Assembly (NCBI RefSeq): GCF_003074055.1
Contig: NZ_CP029043.1
Location: 6,502,501 to 6,566,500, forward strand
Reading direction: 5' to 3'
Length of the DNA stretch: 64,000 nt
Origin: Streptomyces nigra
Lineage (GTDB): Bacteria; Actinomycetota; Actinomycetes; Streptomycetales; Streptomycetaceae
Of the stretch, positions 44,222 to 51,841 are shown piece after piece. Position 1 is the first letter of the stretch, and every line of letters begins with the position of its first letter. Both the position numbers and the translations under genes were made by a program. A model generated the notes under the pieces. That model worked only from the letters and a program-made list of their open reading frames with translations. It was not told where the DNA came from and ran no database searches.

Positions 44222-45168
44222 CCCCGCCGCTGGGCGACATCGCCCACCTCGGCCACGCCCAGCTGTTCACGCCCGACCTGGACGCCAGCGTCACCTTCTT
44301 CACCGACTACCTCGGCCTCACCATGAACGGCGAGGACGGCGGCGCGGTGTATCTGCGGACCTTCGACGACTACGAGCACCACAGCCTGGTCCTCACCGCC
44401 CGCGACCGCCCCGGGATCGGCCGGCTCGCCCTGCGCACCTCCAGCGAGGAGGCGCTCGACCGCCGCGTCGAAGCCGTCGAGAAGGCCGGCGGCACCGGCA
44501 CCTGGGTGGAGGACGAGCCCGGCCTCGGCAGGCTCTACCTCACCACCGACCCCGACGGCCACGAGCACGCCCTGTACTGGGAGAGCGAGCACCACCGGGC
44601 GCCCGCGCATCTGCGCCCCGCCCTGAAGAACCAGCCCCAGGCCAAGCCGAACCGCGGTGTCGGCGTCCGGCGCCTGGACCACGTCAACTTCCTCGCCGCG
44701 GACGTGCTCGCCAGTGGCGAGTTCCAGCAACACGTGCTCGGGGCCCGCCCCACCGAGCAGATCCAACTCGACTCCGGCCGGATCGCCGCCCGCTGGCTGA
44801 CCTTCACCGACAAGTCGTACGACGTGGTCTACACCGAGGACTGGACGGGCGCTTCCGGACGGCTGCACCACATCGCCTTCGCGACGGACACCCGTGAGGA
44901 CGTCCTGCGCGCCGCCGATCTCGCCATCGACACCGGGGTGTTCATCGAGACCGGCCCGCACAAGCACGCCATCCAGCAGACGTTCTTCCTGTACGTGTAC
45001 GAGCCCGGCGGCAACCGGATCGAGCTGTGCAACCCGCTGACCCGCCTCGTCCTCGCCCCCGACTGGCCGCTGATCACCTGGACCGAGGAGGAACGGAAGA
45101 AGGGCCAGGCCTGGGGCCTGAAGACCATCGAGTCCTTCCACACTCACGGGACCCCGCCTGTCATATGA
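44218..45168 (+). CDS. VOC-family extradiol ring-cleavage dioxygenase (catechol 2,3-dioxygenase-like)
   Basis: A 316-residue type I extradiol dioxygenase with two vicinal-oxygen-chelate domains (about residues 9-125 and 150-275). Fe(II) ligand candidates are His155 (LDHVNFL), His217 or His218 (LHHIAF) and Glu269 (RIELCN); acid-base residues in HKHAIQQTFFLYVYEPGGN also match. ATG 44218 overlaps the tautomerase stop by four bases, so it is translated with the 4-oxalomesaconate genes and presumably supplies their substrate by ring cleavage of a dihydroxy- or trihydroxybenzoate. Known gallate dioxygenases belong to the unrelated LigB family, which makes this pairing unusual. Confidence 0.88.
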   Translation: MTPPLGDIAHLGHAQLFTPDLDASVTFFTDYLGLTMNGEDGGAVYLRTFDDYEHHSLVLTARDRPGIGRLALRTSSEEALDRRVEAVEKAGGTGTWVEDEPGLGRLYLTTDPDGHEHALYWESEHHRAPAHLRPALKNQPQAKPNRGVGVRRLDHVNFLAADVLASGEFQQHVLGARPTEQIQLDSGRIAARWLTFTDKSYDVVYTEDWTGASGRLHHIAFATDTREDVLRAADLAIDTGVFIETGPHKHAIQQTFFLYVYEPGGNRIELCNPLTRLVLAPDWPLITWTEEERKKGQAWGLKTIESFHTHGTPPVI

Positions 45169-45239
45169 ACTGGCCCGTCATATGTACAGATGGTCCGAAG
45201 TGGGTTGTACGACGGTATCGCGTATTGTTGCGTCATATG
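45160..45239. repeat. Three GTCATATG repeats before a small membrane-protein gene
   Basis: GTCATATG occurs at 45160-45167, 45177-45184 and 45232-45239, spaced 17 and 55 bases apart, with AT-richer DNA between. The first copy overlaps the stop codon of the dioxygenase gene. CATATG is a palindrome and rare in such G+C-rich DNA, so three copies in 80 bases may be a regulator binding array. The function is unknown. Confidence 0.5.
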
Positions 45240-45308
45240 CCCGCCGTGACGCGTGGCAGCTCCCGGGACCACGGGGGCCTGTGAGGTATGTCTGAAGGGG
45301 GAGCGGAC

Positions 45309-45560
45309 GTGGTGGCACTTCTCGCGCTGGTGGCGGTCGTCGCCTACATGGCGAAGGCGGGCCTGCCGTGGTGGGTGGTCGCCCTGGTGACCGTACTGAT
45401 GGCGGGGTTCGTCGGGGGCATGTCCTGGAGTCCGAACAAGGGTCCGCGCGGCATCGCCGCCCGGGGTCCGGCGGGCCGACCCGCGCACCCCATGGCCGAC
45501 CCGGATGCGCCCGTGTGCCCGGCGGAGCCGCCCGTCGGCGCGGCTCCGCCCATGAGGTAG
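45309..45560 (+). CDS. Small two-helix membrane protein
   Basis: An 83-residue protein with hydrophobic segments VVALLALVAVVAYMAKAG and WWVVALVTVLMAGFVGG, followed by a Pro/Gly/Ala-rich tail. The GTG at 45309 has an excellent AAGGGGGAG seven bases upstream and is preferred over ATG 45288, which lacks a good site. It sits just before the second tRNA-Pro. No family recognised; coding is supported by third-position G+C bias and the ribosome-binding site only. Confidence 0.6.
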   Translation: MVALLALVAVVAYMAKAGLPWWVVALVTVLMAGFVGGMSWSPNKGPRGIAARGPAGRPAHPMADPDAPVCPAEPPVGAAPPMR

Positions 45561-45602
45561 GGTTGACCTGCGTGATCACACGGTTCGCCGTGTGACGGAC
45601 AC

Positions 45603-45676
<74 letters not shown>

Positions 45677-45685
45677 CGGTGTACG

Positions 45686-45720
45686 GGGCCTTCGCGGGCG
45701 AGAGTCCGCGGGGGCCCTTT
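45686..45720 (+). terminator. Intrinsic terminator after tRNA-Pro copy 2
   Basis: GGGCCTTCGCGG (45686-45697) pairs with CCGCGGGGGCCC (45706-45717) through 12 pairs, two of them G-U, with an 8-base loop and a TTT tail. It is the strongest terminator structure in the window. Confidence 0.8.
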
Positions 45721-45763
45721 CGCATACCCGCGGGGCCTTTGTGCGCGCCCGCCTTCGGCTGCG

Positions 45764-46186
45764 TCAGCCCTCCGTCACCCGCAGCTCCGCCCACCGGCAC
45801 GTCCCGCCGGGCTGCACCCGTACCCCGCACCGCTCGGACAGCGTGCTGACGATGTCCAGGCCCCGGCCGTGCTCGTCGGGGTCGACCGCGGACGGCTGGG
45901 CCGCGGGGCCGGTGTCGGTCACCTCGACGCGGACCGCCGCACAGGTGTCCCCCTGATCGCGGGAGACCCGCAGCGTCGCGGGCGGCAGGGCGTGCACGAC
46001 CGCGTTCGTGATCAGTTCCGAGACCACCAGCAGGACGTCCGCGGCGGCGTCCGCCGGCAGATTCCAGTCGGCCAGGACATCGCGGACCCGGCGCCGTATG
46101 CCGCCCACCGCTCCCGGCGTGTGCGGCAGGCTGAACAGGTGCTCGACTTCCCCCGAAGGCGCGGCACGCAGCTGCGCAGTGATCAT
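45764..46186 (-). CDS. Anti-sigma-factor-like ATP-binding protein (HATPase_c_2)
   Basis: A 140-residue RsbW-type GHKL ATPase. The N box is VVSELITNAVVHA, with the Asn for Mg-ATP, and the G1 region reads VEVTDTGPAAQP; GRGLDIVSTLSERCGV is the G2 region. Such single-domain proteins are very common in Streptomyces and may phosphorylate anti-anti-sigma factors or bind sigma factors. No partner gene is adjacent, so its target is unknown. Confidence 0.9.
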   Translation of the reverse strand: MITAQLRAAPSGEVEHLFSLPHTPGAVGGIRRRVRDVLADWNLPADAAADVLLVVSELITNAVVHALPPATLRVSRDQGDTCAAVRVEVTDTGPAAQPSAVDPDEHGRGLDIVSTLSERCGVRVQPGGTCRWAELRVTEG

Positions 46187-46330
46187 CGGTCCTCCTCCTC
46201 GGGGAAGCCTGCCGGCGGAAAGCGGGCGTGATATGAAACGGTAGAAAGGCGAAGCAATCCGGTCAACGAACCCGGGTCGGCATTACCGAACGAGAGTCCC
46301 TCCAGGGATAAATCGGACTACGCTCGACGC

Positions 46331-47098
46331 ATGGCCGGCCCCGTCCAGTCCATCGAGCGGGCCGCGGCGATCCTCCGTCTCCTCGCCGGCGGCTCCCGCC
46401 GGCTCGGCCTCGGCGAGGTCGCCTCCTCCCTGGGCCTGGCGAAGGGCACCGCCCACGGCATCCTGCGCACCCTGCAGCACGTCGACTTCGTCGAACAGGA
46501 CCCGGCGACCGGCAAGTACCAGCTCGGGGCGGCCCTGCTGCACCTCGGCACCAGCTACCTCGACGTCAACGAACTGCGATCCCGCTCGATCAACTGGGCC
46601 GACGCCCTCGCCGCCCGCAGCGGTGAGGCCGTACGGCTCGGCACCCCCCTGGAGGGCAGGGTGCTCGTCATCCACCACGTCTTCCGGCCCGACGACACCC
46701 TCCAGACCCTCGACGTCGGCGCGCTGCTCCCGCTGCACGCCTCCTCGCTCGGCAAGGTCCTGCTGGCGTTCGGCGCCGCCCCCGTCGAGCCGCTGCTGGA
46801 GACCGAGCCCGAGGCCTACACCCGGCACACCCTCGTCCACTTCTCGGAGCTGCACCGGGCGCTCGCCGAGATACGGGACCTCGGCTGGGGTGCCGAGGTG
46901 CAGGAGATGAGCATGGGGGAGGCCGGGATCGCCGCCCCGATCCGGGGACAGGGAGGGCTCGTCGTGGGAGCGATCGGCGTGTCAGGCGCCGTCGAGCGGA
47001 TCTGCGACACCAAAGGCCGGCCCCAGCCGGCCCTGATCACCGTGCTGCGGGAGGCGGCGCGCGCGATCTCCAGGGATCTCGGCGCGGCCCGCTGGTAG
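46331..47098 (+). CDS. IclR-family regulator, GylR-like
   Basis: A 255-residue regulator closely resembling GylR of the Streptomyces glycerol operon: VQSIERAAAILRLLAGGSRR, then the HTH ASSLGLAKGTAHGILRTL (about residues 33-50), then an IclR effector domain with VIHHVFRPDD, LPLHASSLGKVLLAF and GAIGVSGAVERIC. It lies 38 bases upstream of a glycerol kinase gene on the same strand. There is no Shine-Dalgarno sequence; TACGCT ends six bases before ATG 46331, so the transcript may be leaderless. It is probably a repressor responding to glycerol or glycerol 3-phosphate. Confidence 0.92.
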   Translation: MAGPVQSIERAAAILRLLAGGSRRLGLGEVASSLGLAKGTAHGILRTLQHVDFVEQDPATGKYQLGAALLHLGTSYLDVNELRSRSINWADALAARSGEAVRLGTPLEGRVLVIHHVFRPDDTLQTLDVGALLPLHASSLGKVLLAFGAAPVEPLLETEPEAYTRHTLVHFSELHRALAEIRDLGWGAEVQEMSMGEAGIAAPIRGQGGLVVGAIGVSGAVERICDTKGRPQPALITVLREAARAISRDLGAARW

Positions 47099-47136
47099 GG
47101 CCGGGCACCCACGACACGGCGGAAGGAGGGCCGATC

Positions 47137-48678
47137 ATGGTGGAGCGGTATGTGATGTCCATCGACCAGGGCACCACCTCCACCCGGTGCATCCTGTTCG
47201 ACCACGGCGGACGGCTGGTCTCCGTCGCCCAGCGCGAGCACCAGCAGTTCTTCCCGCAGCCCGGCTGGGTCGAGCACGACGCCGTCGAGATCTGGCGCAA
47301 CCTCCAGCGCGTCGTCCCCGAGGCCCTGGCGAACGCCCAGGTCACACCCGACCGGATCGCCGCCGTCGGGATCGCCAACCAGCGTGAGACGACCGTCCTG
47401 TGGGATCCGCGCACCGGTGTCCCGCTGGGCCGCGCGATCGTCTGGCAGGACACCCGCACCGCCCCCTACGTCGAGGAGCTGCGCCGCGACCCCGGCGACG
47501 ACTTCTTCCTCGACCACTGTCTGCTGCCCCCGTCGACCTACTTCTCCGCGCCCCGTATCCGCTGGCTGTTCGACCATGTCGACGGGCTGGAGCGGCGCGC
47601 CCAGGACGGCGAGGTGCTGTTCGGCACCATCGAGAGCTGGCTGATCTGGAACCTCACCGGCGGCAAGGACGGCGGACTGCACATCACCGACGCCACCAAC
47701 GCCAGCCGCACCATGCTCATGGACATCCGCACCCTCACCTGGGACCCGGCGCTCATGGACTTCTTCGGGGTGCCGCGCGCGATGCTGCCGGAGATCCGCT
47801 CCTCCGCCGAGCGCTACGGCGAGGCCCGCGCCGTACTTCCCGGCGTCCCGATCACCGCCGCCCTGGGCGACCAGCAGGCGGCCCTGTTCGGGCAGACGTG
47901 CTTCTCGCCGGGGGAGGCGAAGTGCACGTACGGGACCGGGAGCTTCCTGGTGATGAACACCGGCACCGACCTGGTGCGCTCCGAGCACGGTCTGCTCACC
48001 ACGGTCGCCTACAAGATCGACGAGCAGCCCACGGTGTACGCGCTGGAGGGCCCGATCGCCGTCACCGGCTCCCTCGTGCAGTGGTTCCGCGACCGGCTCG
48101 GCCTGATCCACAGCGCCCCCGAGATCGAGACGCTGGCCCGCACCGTCGAGGACAACGGCGGCTGCTACATCGTCCCCGCGTTCTCCGGCCTGTTCGCCCC
48201 GCACTGGCGCAGCGACGCCCGTGGTGTGATCGTCGGCCTCACCTCGTACATCACCAAAGGGCATCTCGCGCGGGCCGTCCTGGAGGCCACCGGCTGGCAG
48301 ACCCGCGAGGTCGTGGACGCGATGAACGCCGACTCCGCGCTCGCCCTGAAACAGCTCAAGGTCGACGGCGGCATGACCTCCGACCATCTGCTCATGCAGA
48401 TCCTCGCCGACGTCCTCGACGTGCCCGTCGTACGGCCGCTGGTCGCCGAGACGGTGTCGCTGGGCGCCGCCTACGCCGCCGGGCTCGCCGCCGGGTACTG
48501 GCCGGACCTGGCGGTCCTGCGGCGCAACTGGCACCGGGCCGCTCAGTGGCTGCCCGACATGGACGCCGAACGGCGGGAGTGGGAGTACGAATCCTGGCAG
48601 CGTGCCGTCGAGCGTTCGCTCGGCTGGGTCCGTACTCCCCCGCGCCCGCAGAGCCGCGGGCCCTCCGTCAACGAGTGA
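47137..48678 (+). CDS. glpK: Glycerol kinase
   Basis: FGGY-family kinase making glycerol 3-phosphate. YVMSIDQGTTSTRCILFD is the N-terminal ATP-binding start; GIANQRETTVLWD, TYFSAPRIRWLFDH, TDATNASRTMLMDI and LGDQQAALFGQTCF are glycerol-kinase motifs. The C-terminal LKVDGGMTSDHLLMQILAD and VSLGAAYAAGLAAGYW are intact, with 513 residues. GGAAGGAGGG lies upstream of the ATG. No glpF or glpD follows; the gene instead ends overlapping the convergent ABC permease by 11 bases. Confidence 0.95.
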   Translation: MVERYVMSIDQGTTSTRCILFDHGGRLVSVAQREHQQFFPQPGWVEHDAVEIWRNLQRVVPEALANAQVTPDRIAAVGIANQRETTVLWDPRTGVPLGRAIVWQDTRTAPYVEELRRDPGDDFFLDHCLLPPSTYFSAPRIRWLFDHVDGLERRAQDGEVLFGTIESWLIWNLTGGKDGGLHITDATNASRTMLMDIRTLTWDPALMDFFGVPRAMLPEIRSSAERYGEARAVLPGVPITAALGDQQAALFGQTCFSPGEAKCTYGTGSFLVMNTGTDLVRSEHGLLTTVAYKIDEQPTVYALEGPIAVTGSLVQWFRDRLGLIHSAPEIETLARTVEDNGGCYIVPAFSGLFAPHWRSDARGVIVGLTSYITKGHLARAVLEATGWQTREVVDAMNADSALALKQLKVDGGMTSDHLLMQILADVLDVPVVRPLVAETVSLGAAYAAGLAAGYWPDLAVLRRNWHRAAQWLPDMDAERREWEYESWQRAVERSLGWVRTPPRPQSRGPSVNE

Positions 48679-49579
48679 CCAGCAGGCCCCGGCCGCGCAG
48701 CACCCGGCGCTCCAGAGGGCTGAAGATCAGCAGGTCGATGGCGATGCCGACGAGCAGGATCAGGAAGATCGCCAGGAAGACCTGGGACATGCTGCTGTTG
48801 TTCCGCCCGTTCTCCAGGAGCTGGCCGAGGCCCACGCCCAGGTCGGGGGAGGAGGCGATGATCTCGGCGGCCATGAGCGAGCGCCAGGAGAACGCCCAGC
48901 CCTGCTTCAGTCCGGCGAGATAGCCGGGCAGCGCCGCCGGCATCACCACGTGCCGGGCCTCGCGCAGCCCCGTGGCGCCCAGGGTGCGCCCGGCCCGCAG
49001 GAACAGCGGCGGGATCTGGTCGATGCCCGCGACGAGCCCGTTGGCGATCGACGGCACCGCGCCCAGCAGGATCACCGCGTACATCATCGAGTTGTTCAGG
49101 CCCAGCCACAGCACGGCCGGCGGCACCCAGGCCACCGACGGCAGGGACTGCAGCCCGGACAGGATCGGGCCGATCGCCGCACGCACGAAACGGACCCGGG
49201 CGACGATCAGGCCGAGCGGGGTGCCGATCGCGAGCGCCAGCAGGAAGCCGAGCAGACCGCGCGAGACCGACGTCCAGATGTAGTCGAGCAGCGTGCCCTG
49301 GAGCCAGGCGTCCCGCACCTCCCCCCACACCTCGGACGGCGAGGGCAGCTTGTAGGTGGGGACGATCTCCGCCCAGACCAGCACCTGCCACACCGCCAGG
49401 ACCAGCGCCACCGCCGTGACCGGCGGCAGCACCTTGCGGACCAGGGTCTCGCGCAGCGGGGTGCGCCGGACCTGCACCGAGTCCAGGGCGTCGAGCCCGG
49501 CCTCCAGCCCGGCCAGGTCCTCGGTGCCGCTCTTGCCGGTGTCGACCTTCGTGTCGACGCCGTTGTCAGTGCCGGCCAT
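48668..49579 (-). CDS. Sulfonate/nitrate-type ABC transporter permease
   Basis: A 303-residue SsuC/TauC-like permease with six predicted helices after a polar, 40-residue N-terminus. The family EAA loop is seen in GRTLGATGLREARHVVMPAALPGYLAGL (about residues 205-232). KLPSPSEVWGEVRDAW and LGLNNSMMYAVILLG are typical. ATG 49579 (MAGTDNG) overlaps the ATPase stop by 14 bases. It is the last gene of the leftward transporter operon. Confidence 0.92.
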   Translation of the reverse strand: MAGTDNGVDTKVDTGKSGTEDLAGLEAGLDALDSVQVRRTPLRETLVRKVLPPVTAVALVLAVWQVLVWAEIVPTYKLPSPSEVWGEVRDAWLQGTLLDYIWTSVSRGLLGFLLALAIGTPLGLIVARVRFVRAAIGPILSGLQSLPSVAWVPPAVLWLGLNNSMMYAVILLGAVPSIANGLVAGIDQIPPLFLRAGRTLGATGLREARHVVMPAALPGYLAGLKQGWAFSWRSLMAAEIIASSPDLGVGLGQLLENGRNNSSMSQVFLAIFLILLVGIAIDLLIFSPLERRVLRGRGLLVTR

Positions 49580-50363
49580 GGCGGCGGATCTCCCCACGCA
49601 GTTCTTCGGTGATCTCGGCGGACAGTTCGGCCACGGCGGCGTCCTCGATACGGCGGGGCTGCGGGATGCCGACGCTCCACTCCCGCGCCACCCGCCCCGG
49701 CCGCGACGACAGCAGGACCACCCGCTGGGCCAGCTTCACCGCCTCGCGGACGTTGTGCGTCACGAACAGGACCGAGACGCCGGTCTCCCGCCAGATGCGG
49801 GTGAGTTCGTCGTGCAGGACGTCCCGGGTGATGGCGTCCAGCGCGGCGAAGGGCTCGTCCATCAGCAGGAGCCGGCTGTCCTGCGCGAGTGCCCGCGCCA
49901 GGGCGACGCGCTGGCGCATACCGCCCGACAGCTCGTGCACCCGCTTGCCGTACGCGCCCTTCAGCCGGACCAGTTCGAGCAGCTCCTCGGCGCGCTCGCG
50001 CCGCTCGGCCTTCGCCACGCCCCGCAGTCTCAGGGCGAGTTCGATGTTCTTGCCGGCGGTGAGCCAGGGGAACAGGGCGTGTTCCTGGAACATCAGGGCG
50101 GGGCGGCCGTCGGTGCTGATGGTGCCCGCGCTGGGCCGGTCGAGATCGGCGACCAGGTTGAGCAGGGTGGACTTGCCGCAGCCGGAAGCCCCCAGGAGGG
50201 TGACGAACTCGCCGGGGGCGACGTCGAGGGTGATGTCGTCGAGGACGAGCTGCTGCCCGGCCGGGCCGGCGAAGGACTTCGAGACATGCTCGATCCGGGC
50301 GGCTCGGGGCGCCGCCGGGACGTCCTCGGCGACCTTCTCGGTCGGGGCCGTTGTGGTGGCCAT
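49566..50363 (-). CDS. Sulfonate/nitrate-type ABC transporter ATP-binding protein
   Basis: A 265-residue ATPase of the SsuB/TauB group. Walker A GASGCGKST, Q-loop MFQEHALFPW, signature LSGGMRQRVALARAL, Walker B LLLMDEPFAALD and switch His in VLFVTHN are all present. ATG 50363 with AGGAGG eight bases upstream is preferred over the GTG at 50372. It energises the permease encoded just downstream and pairs with the binding protein upstream. Confidence 0.94.
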   Translation of the reverse strand: MATTTAPTEKVAEDVPAAPRAARIEHVSKSFAGPAGQQLVLDDITLDVAPGEFVTLLGASGCGKSTLLNLVADLDRPSAGTISTDGRPALMFQEHALFPWLTAGKNIELALRLRGVAKAERRERAEELLELVRLKGAYGKRVHELSGGMRQRVALARALAQDSRLLLMDEPFAALDAITRDVLHDELTRIWRETGVSVLFVTHNVREAVKLAQRVVLLSSRPGRVAREWSVGIPQPRRIEDAAVAELSAEITEELRGEIRRHGRH

Positions 50364-50405
50364 GGTCGTCACCTCCTGGGGGACTGAACGGATGTGGGGG
50401 TGCGG

Positions 50406-51515
50406 TTACTTGACGCCGAGACCGGCGTCGTCGACCGCGTCCTTGCCCTCGGCCTTCAGGACCTCGTTCAGCGGACGGAGGTCGTAGATGCCCTTCAGGT
50501 CGGTCTCGTCCAGGAGGCCGGACGCCACCGAGTGCTCGGCCTGGGTGTCGAGGGTCGCGGCCAGCGGGTCGTCCAGGAAGGCGATCGACTTCCACGCCGG
50601 GTCGAGCACGTTCGCGGGCAGGGCCTTGCCGGACAGGCTCTCCAGCGCCTTGTTCGCGGACGCCTTCGCCTGGTCCGGGTTGGCGTTGATCCACTCGTTG
50701 GTCTTCACCGAGCCGCGCAGCACCGCCTCGACGACGTCCGGGTGCTCCTTCAGGAAGCTCTGCGACACGATGATGTTCGTGATCACGAACTTCTTGTCGG
50801 GCCACAGCTCGGACTCGTCGAGGAGCACCTTCGCGCCGTCGGCGACCAGCTTCGAGGCGGTCGGCTCGGGAACCCAGGCGCCGTCGATGGAACCGGACTT
50901 GTAGGCGTCCGGGGTGATCTTGTTGTCGGTGCGGACGACCGAGACGTCGCCCTTGCCGCTCTCGGCGTCGACCTTCCAGCCCTGCTCGGAGATCCAGTTG
51001 AGCAGCGCCACGTCCTGGGTGTTGCCCAGCTGCGGGGTGGCGATCTTCTTGCCCTTGACGTCCTTCAGGGACTTGATCTTCTTCGGGTTCACGACGAGCT
51101 TGACGCCGCCGGAGGCCGAACCGGAGATGATCCGCAGGTTCTTGCCCTGCGCCTTGGTGTAGCCGTTGATGGAGGGGGAGGGGCCGATCCAGCCGATGTC
51201 GATGGAGCCGGAGTTGAGCGCCTCGATCTCGGACGGGCCGGCGTTGAAGGTCGACGGCTCGATCTTGGTGCCGCCGAGCTCCTTCTGGAGCAGGCCCTCC
51301 TGGACGCCCACCAGGGCGGTGGCGTGGGTGAGGTTCGGGAAGTAGCCGATCTTCACCGTGTCGGCGGAGAGCTTCTTGGCGTCCGCCGCGACCTCGGCCT
51401 GCTTGCCGCTGTCGTCGGAGGATTCGGCGCCGTAGCCGCAGGCGGTCAGCAGCAGGGGGAGCGCCGCGATGACGGCGACGGTGCGCAGGGTGGTGAGCGG
51501 GCGTGCGGCAGACAC
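50406..51515 (-). CDS. Aliphatic sulfonate-type ABC transporter substrate-binding lipoprotein
   Basis: A 369-residue SsuA/NMT1-family binding lipoprotein. Lipobox LLTAC occurs at about residues 22-26. VKIGYFPNLTHATALVGVQE, SGSIDIGWIGPSPSINGY and IATPQLGNTQDVALLNWI are characteristic of sulfonate and related oxyanion binders. Together with SsuC- and SsuB-like proteins it forms a complete importer, whose expression is probably controlled through the Cys leader peptide 140 bases upstream. Taurine, alkanesulfonate or nitrate could be the ligand; sulfur context favours a sulfonate. Confidence 0.92.
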   Translation of the reverse strand: MSAARPLTTLRTVAVIAALPLLLTACGYGAESSDDSGKQAEVAADAKKLSADTVKIGYFPNLTHATALVGVQEGLLQKELGGTKIEPSTFNAGPSEIEALNSGSIDIGWIGPSPSINGYTKAQGKNLRIISGSASGGVKLVVNPKKIKSLKDVKGKKIATPQLGNTQDVALLNWISEQGWKVDAESGKGDVSVVRTDNKITPDAYKSGSIDGAWVPEPTASKLVADGAKVLLDESELWPDKKFVITNIIVSQSFLKEHPDVVEAVLRGSVKTNEWINANPDQAKASANKALESLSGKALPANVLDPAWKSIAFLDDPLAATLDTQAEHSVASGLLDETDLKGIYDLRPLNEVLKAEGKDAVDDAGLGVK

Positions 51516-51569
51516 GGAGGTGTCCTCTCAGGGATGAGTGAGCAGGTAAGGGCGGCGGCGCGCAGATCG

Positions 51570-51588
51570 GGCGCCGCGGCGGAGCGCC
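51570..51588 (-). promoter_or_regulatory. Possible attenuator hairpin between leader peptide 1 and the transporter
   Basis: On the minus strand GGCGC and GCGCC arms with a 9-base loop lie about 67 bases past the leader stop codon, in a very G+C-rich 139-base stretch before the binding-protein gene. It could serve as the attenuator or be chance pairing in G+C-rich DNA. Confidence 0.3.
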
Positions 51589-51654
51589 GGCCCGGACGGC
51601 GGGGCGGCGGGGGGTGTGACCCAGGAACGGTGCGGACTGGTCCCGCGCGGGGCG

Positions 51655-51756
51655 TCAGCGCTTCCGACAGATGGCGCTGGACGTGCGGGCGAAGTCGATG
51701 TGCCGGCGCGAGGTCAGCAGCAGACGGCACAGGTCTGCGTGGTCGTGCGCACTCAT
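51655..51756 (-). CDS. Cysteine-containing sulfur leader peptide 1
   Basis: A 33-residue peptide ending RRHIDFARTSSAICRKR, with two Cys codons (residues 10 and 30). Short peptides with an R-x-HIDF-x-R-x-x-S-A-x-C core lie ahead of many actinobacterial sulfur genes and are annotated as putative leader peptides. ATG 51756 follows GGGTGGGG; an in-frame ATG at 51780 directly behind TAGGAAAACT is an alternative, possibly leaderless, start. The gene lies 139 bases before the sulfonate transporter operon on the same strand. Low cysteinyl-tRNA would slow ribosomes at the Cys codons and so raise downstream expression (inference from the family). Confidence 0.75.
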   Translation of the reverse strand: MSAHDHADLCRLLLTSRRHIDFARTSSAICRKR

Positions 51757-51841
51757 GGCCACCCCACCCCGCAGATCCATAGTTTTCCTACCTGGTTGAT
51801 GGGGATCGTGGCAGAAGGTGGGCGCTACCCCAAGAGGCTTT

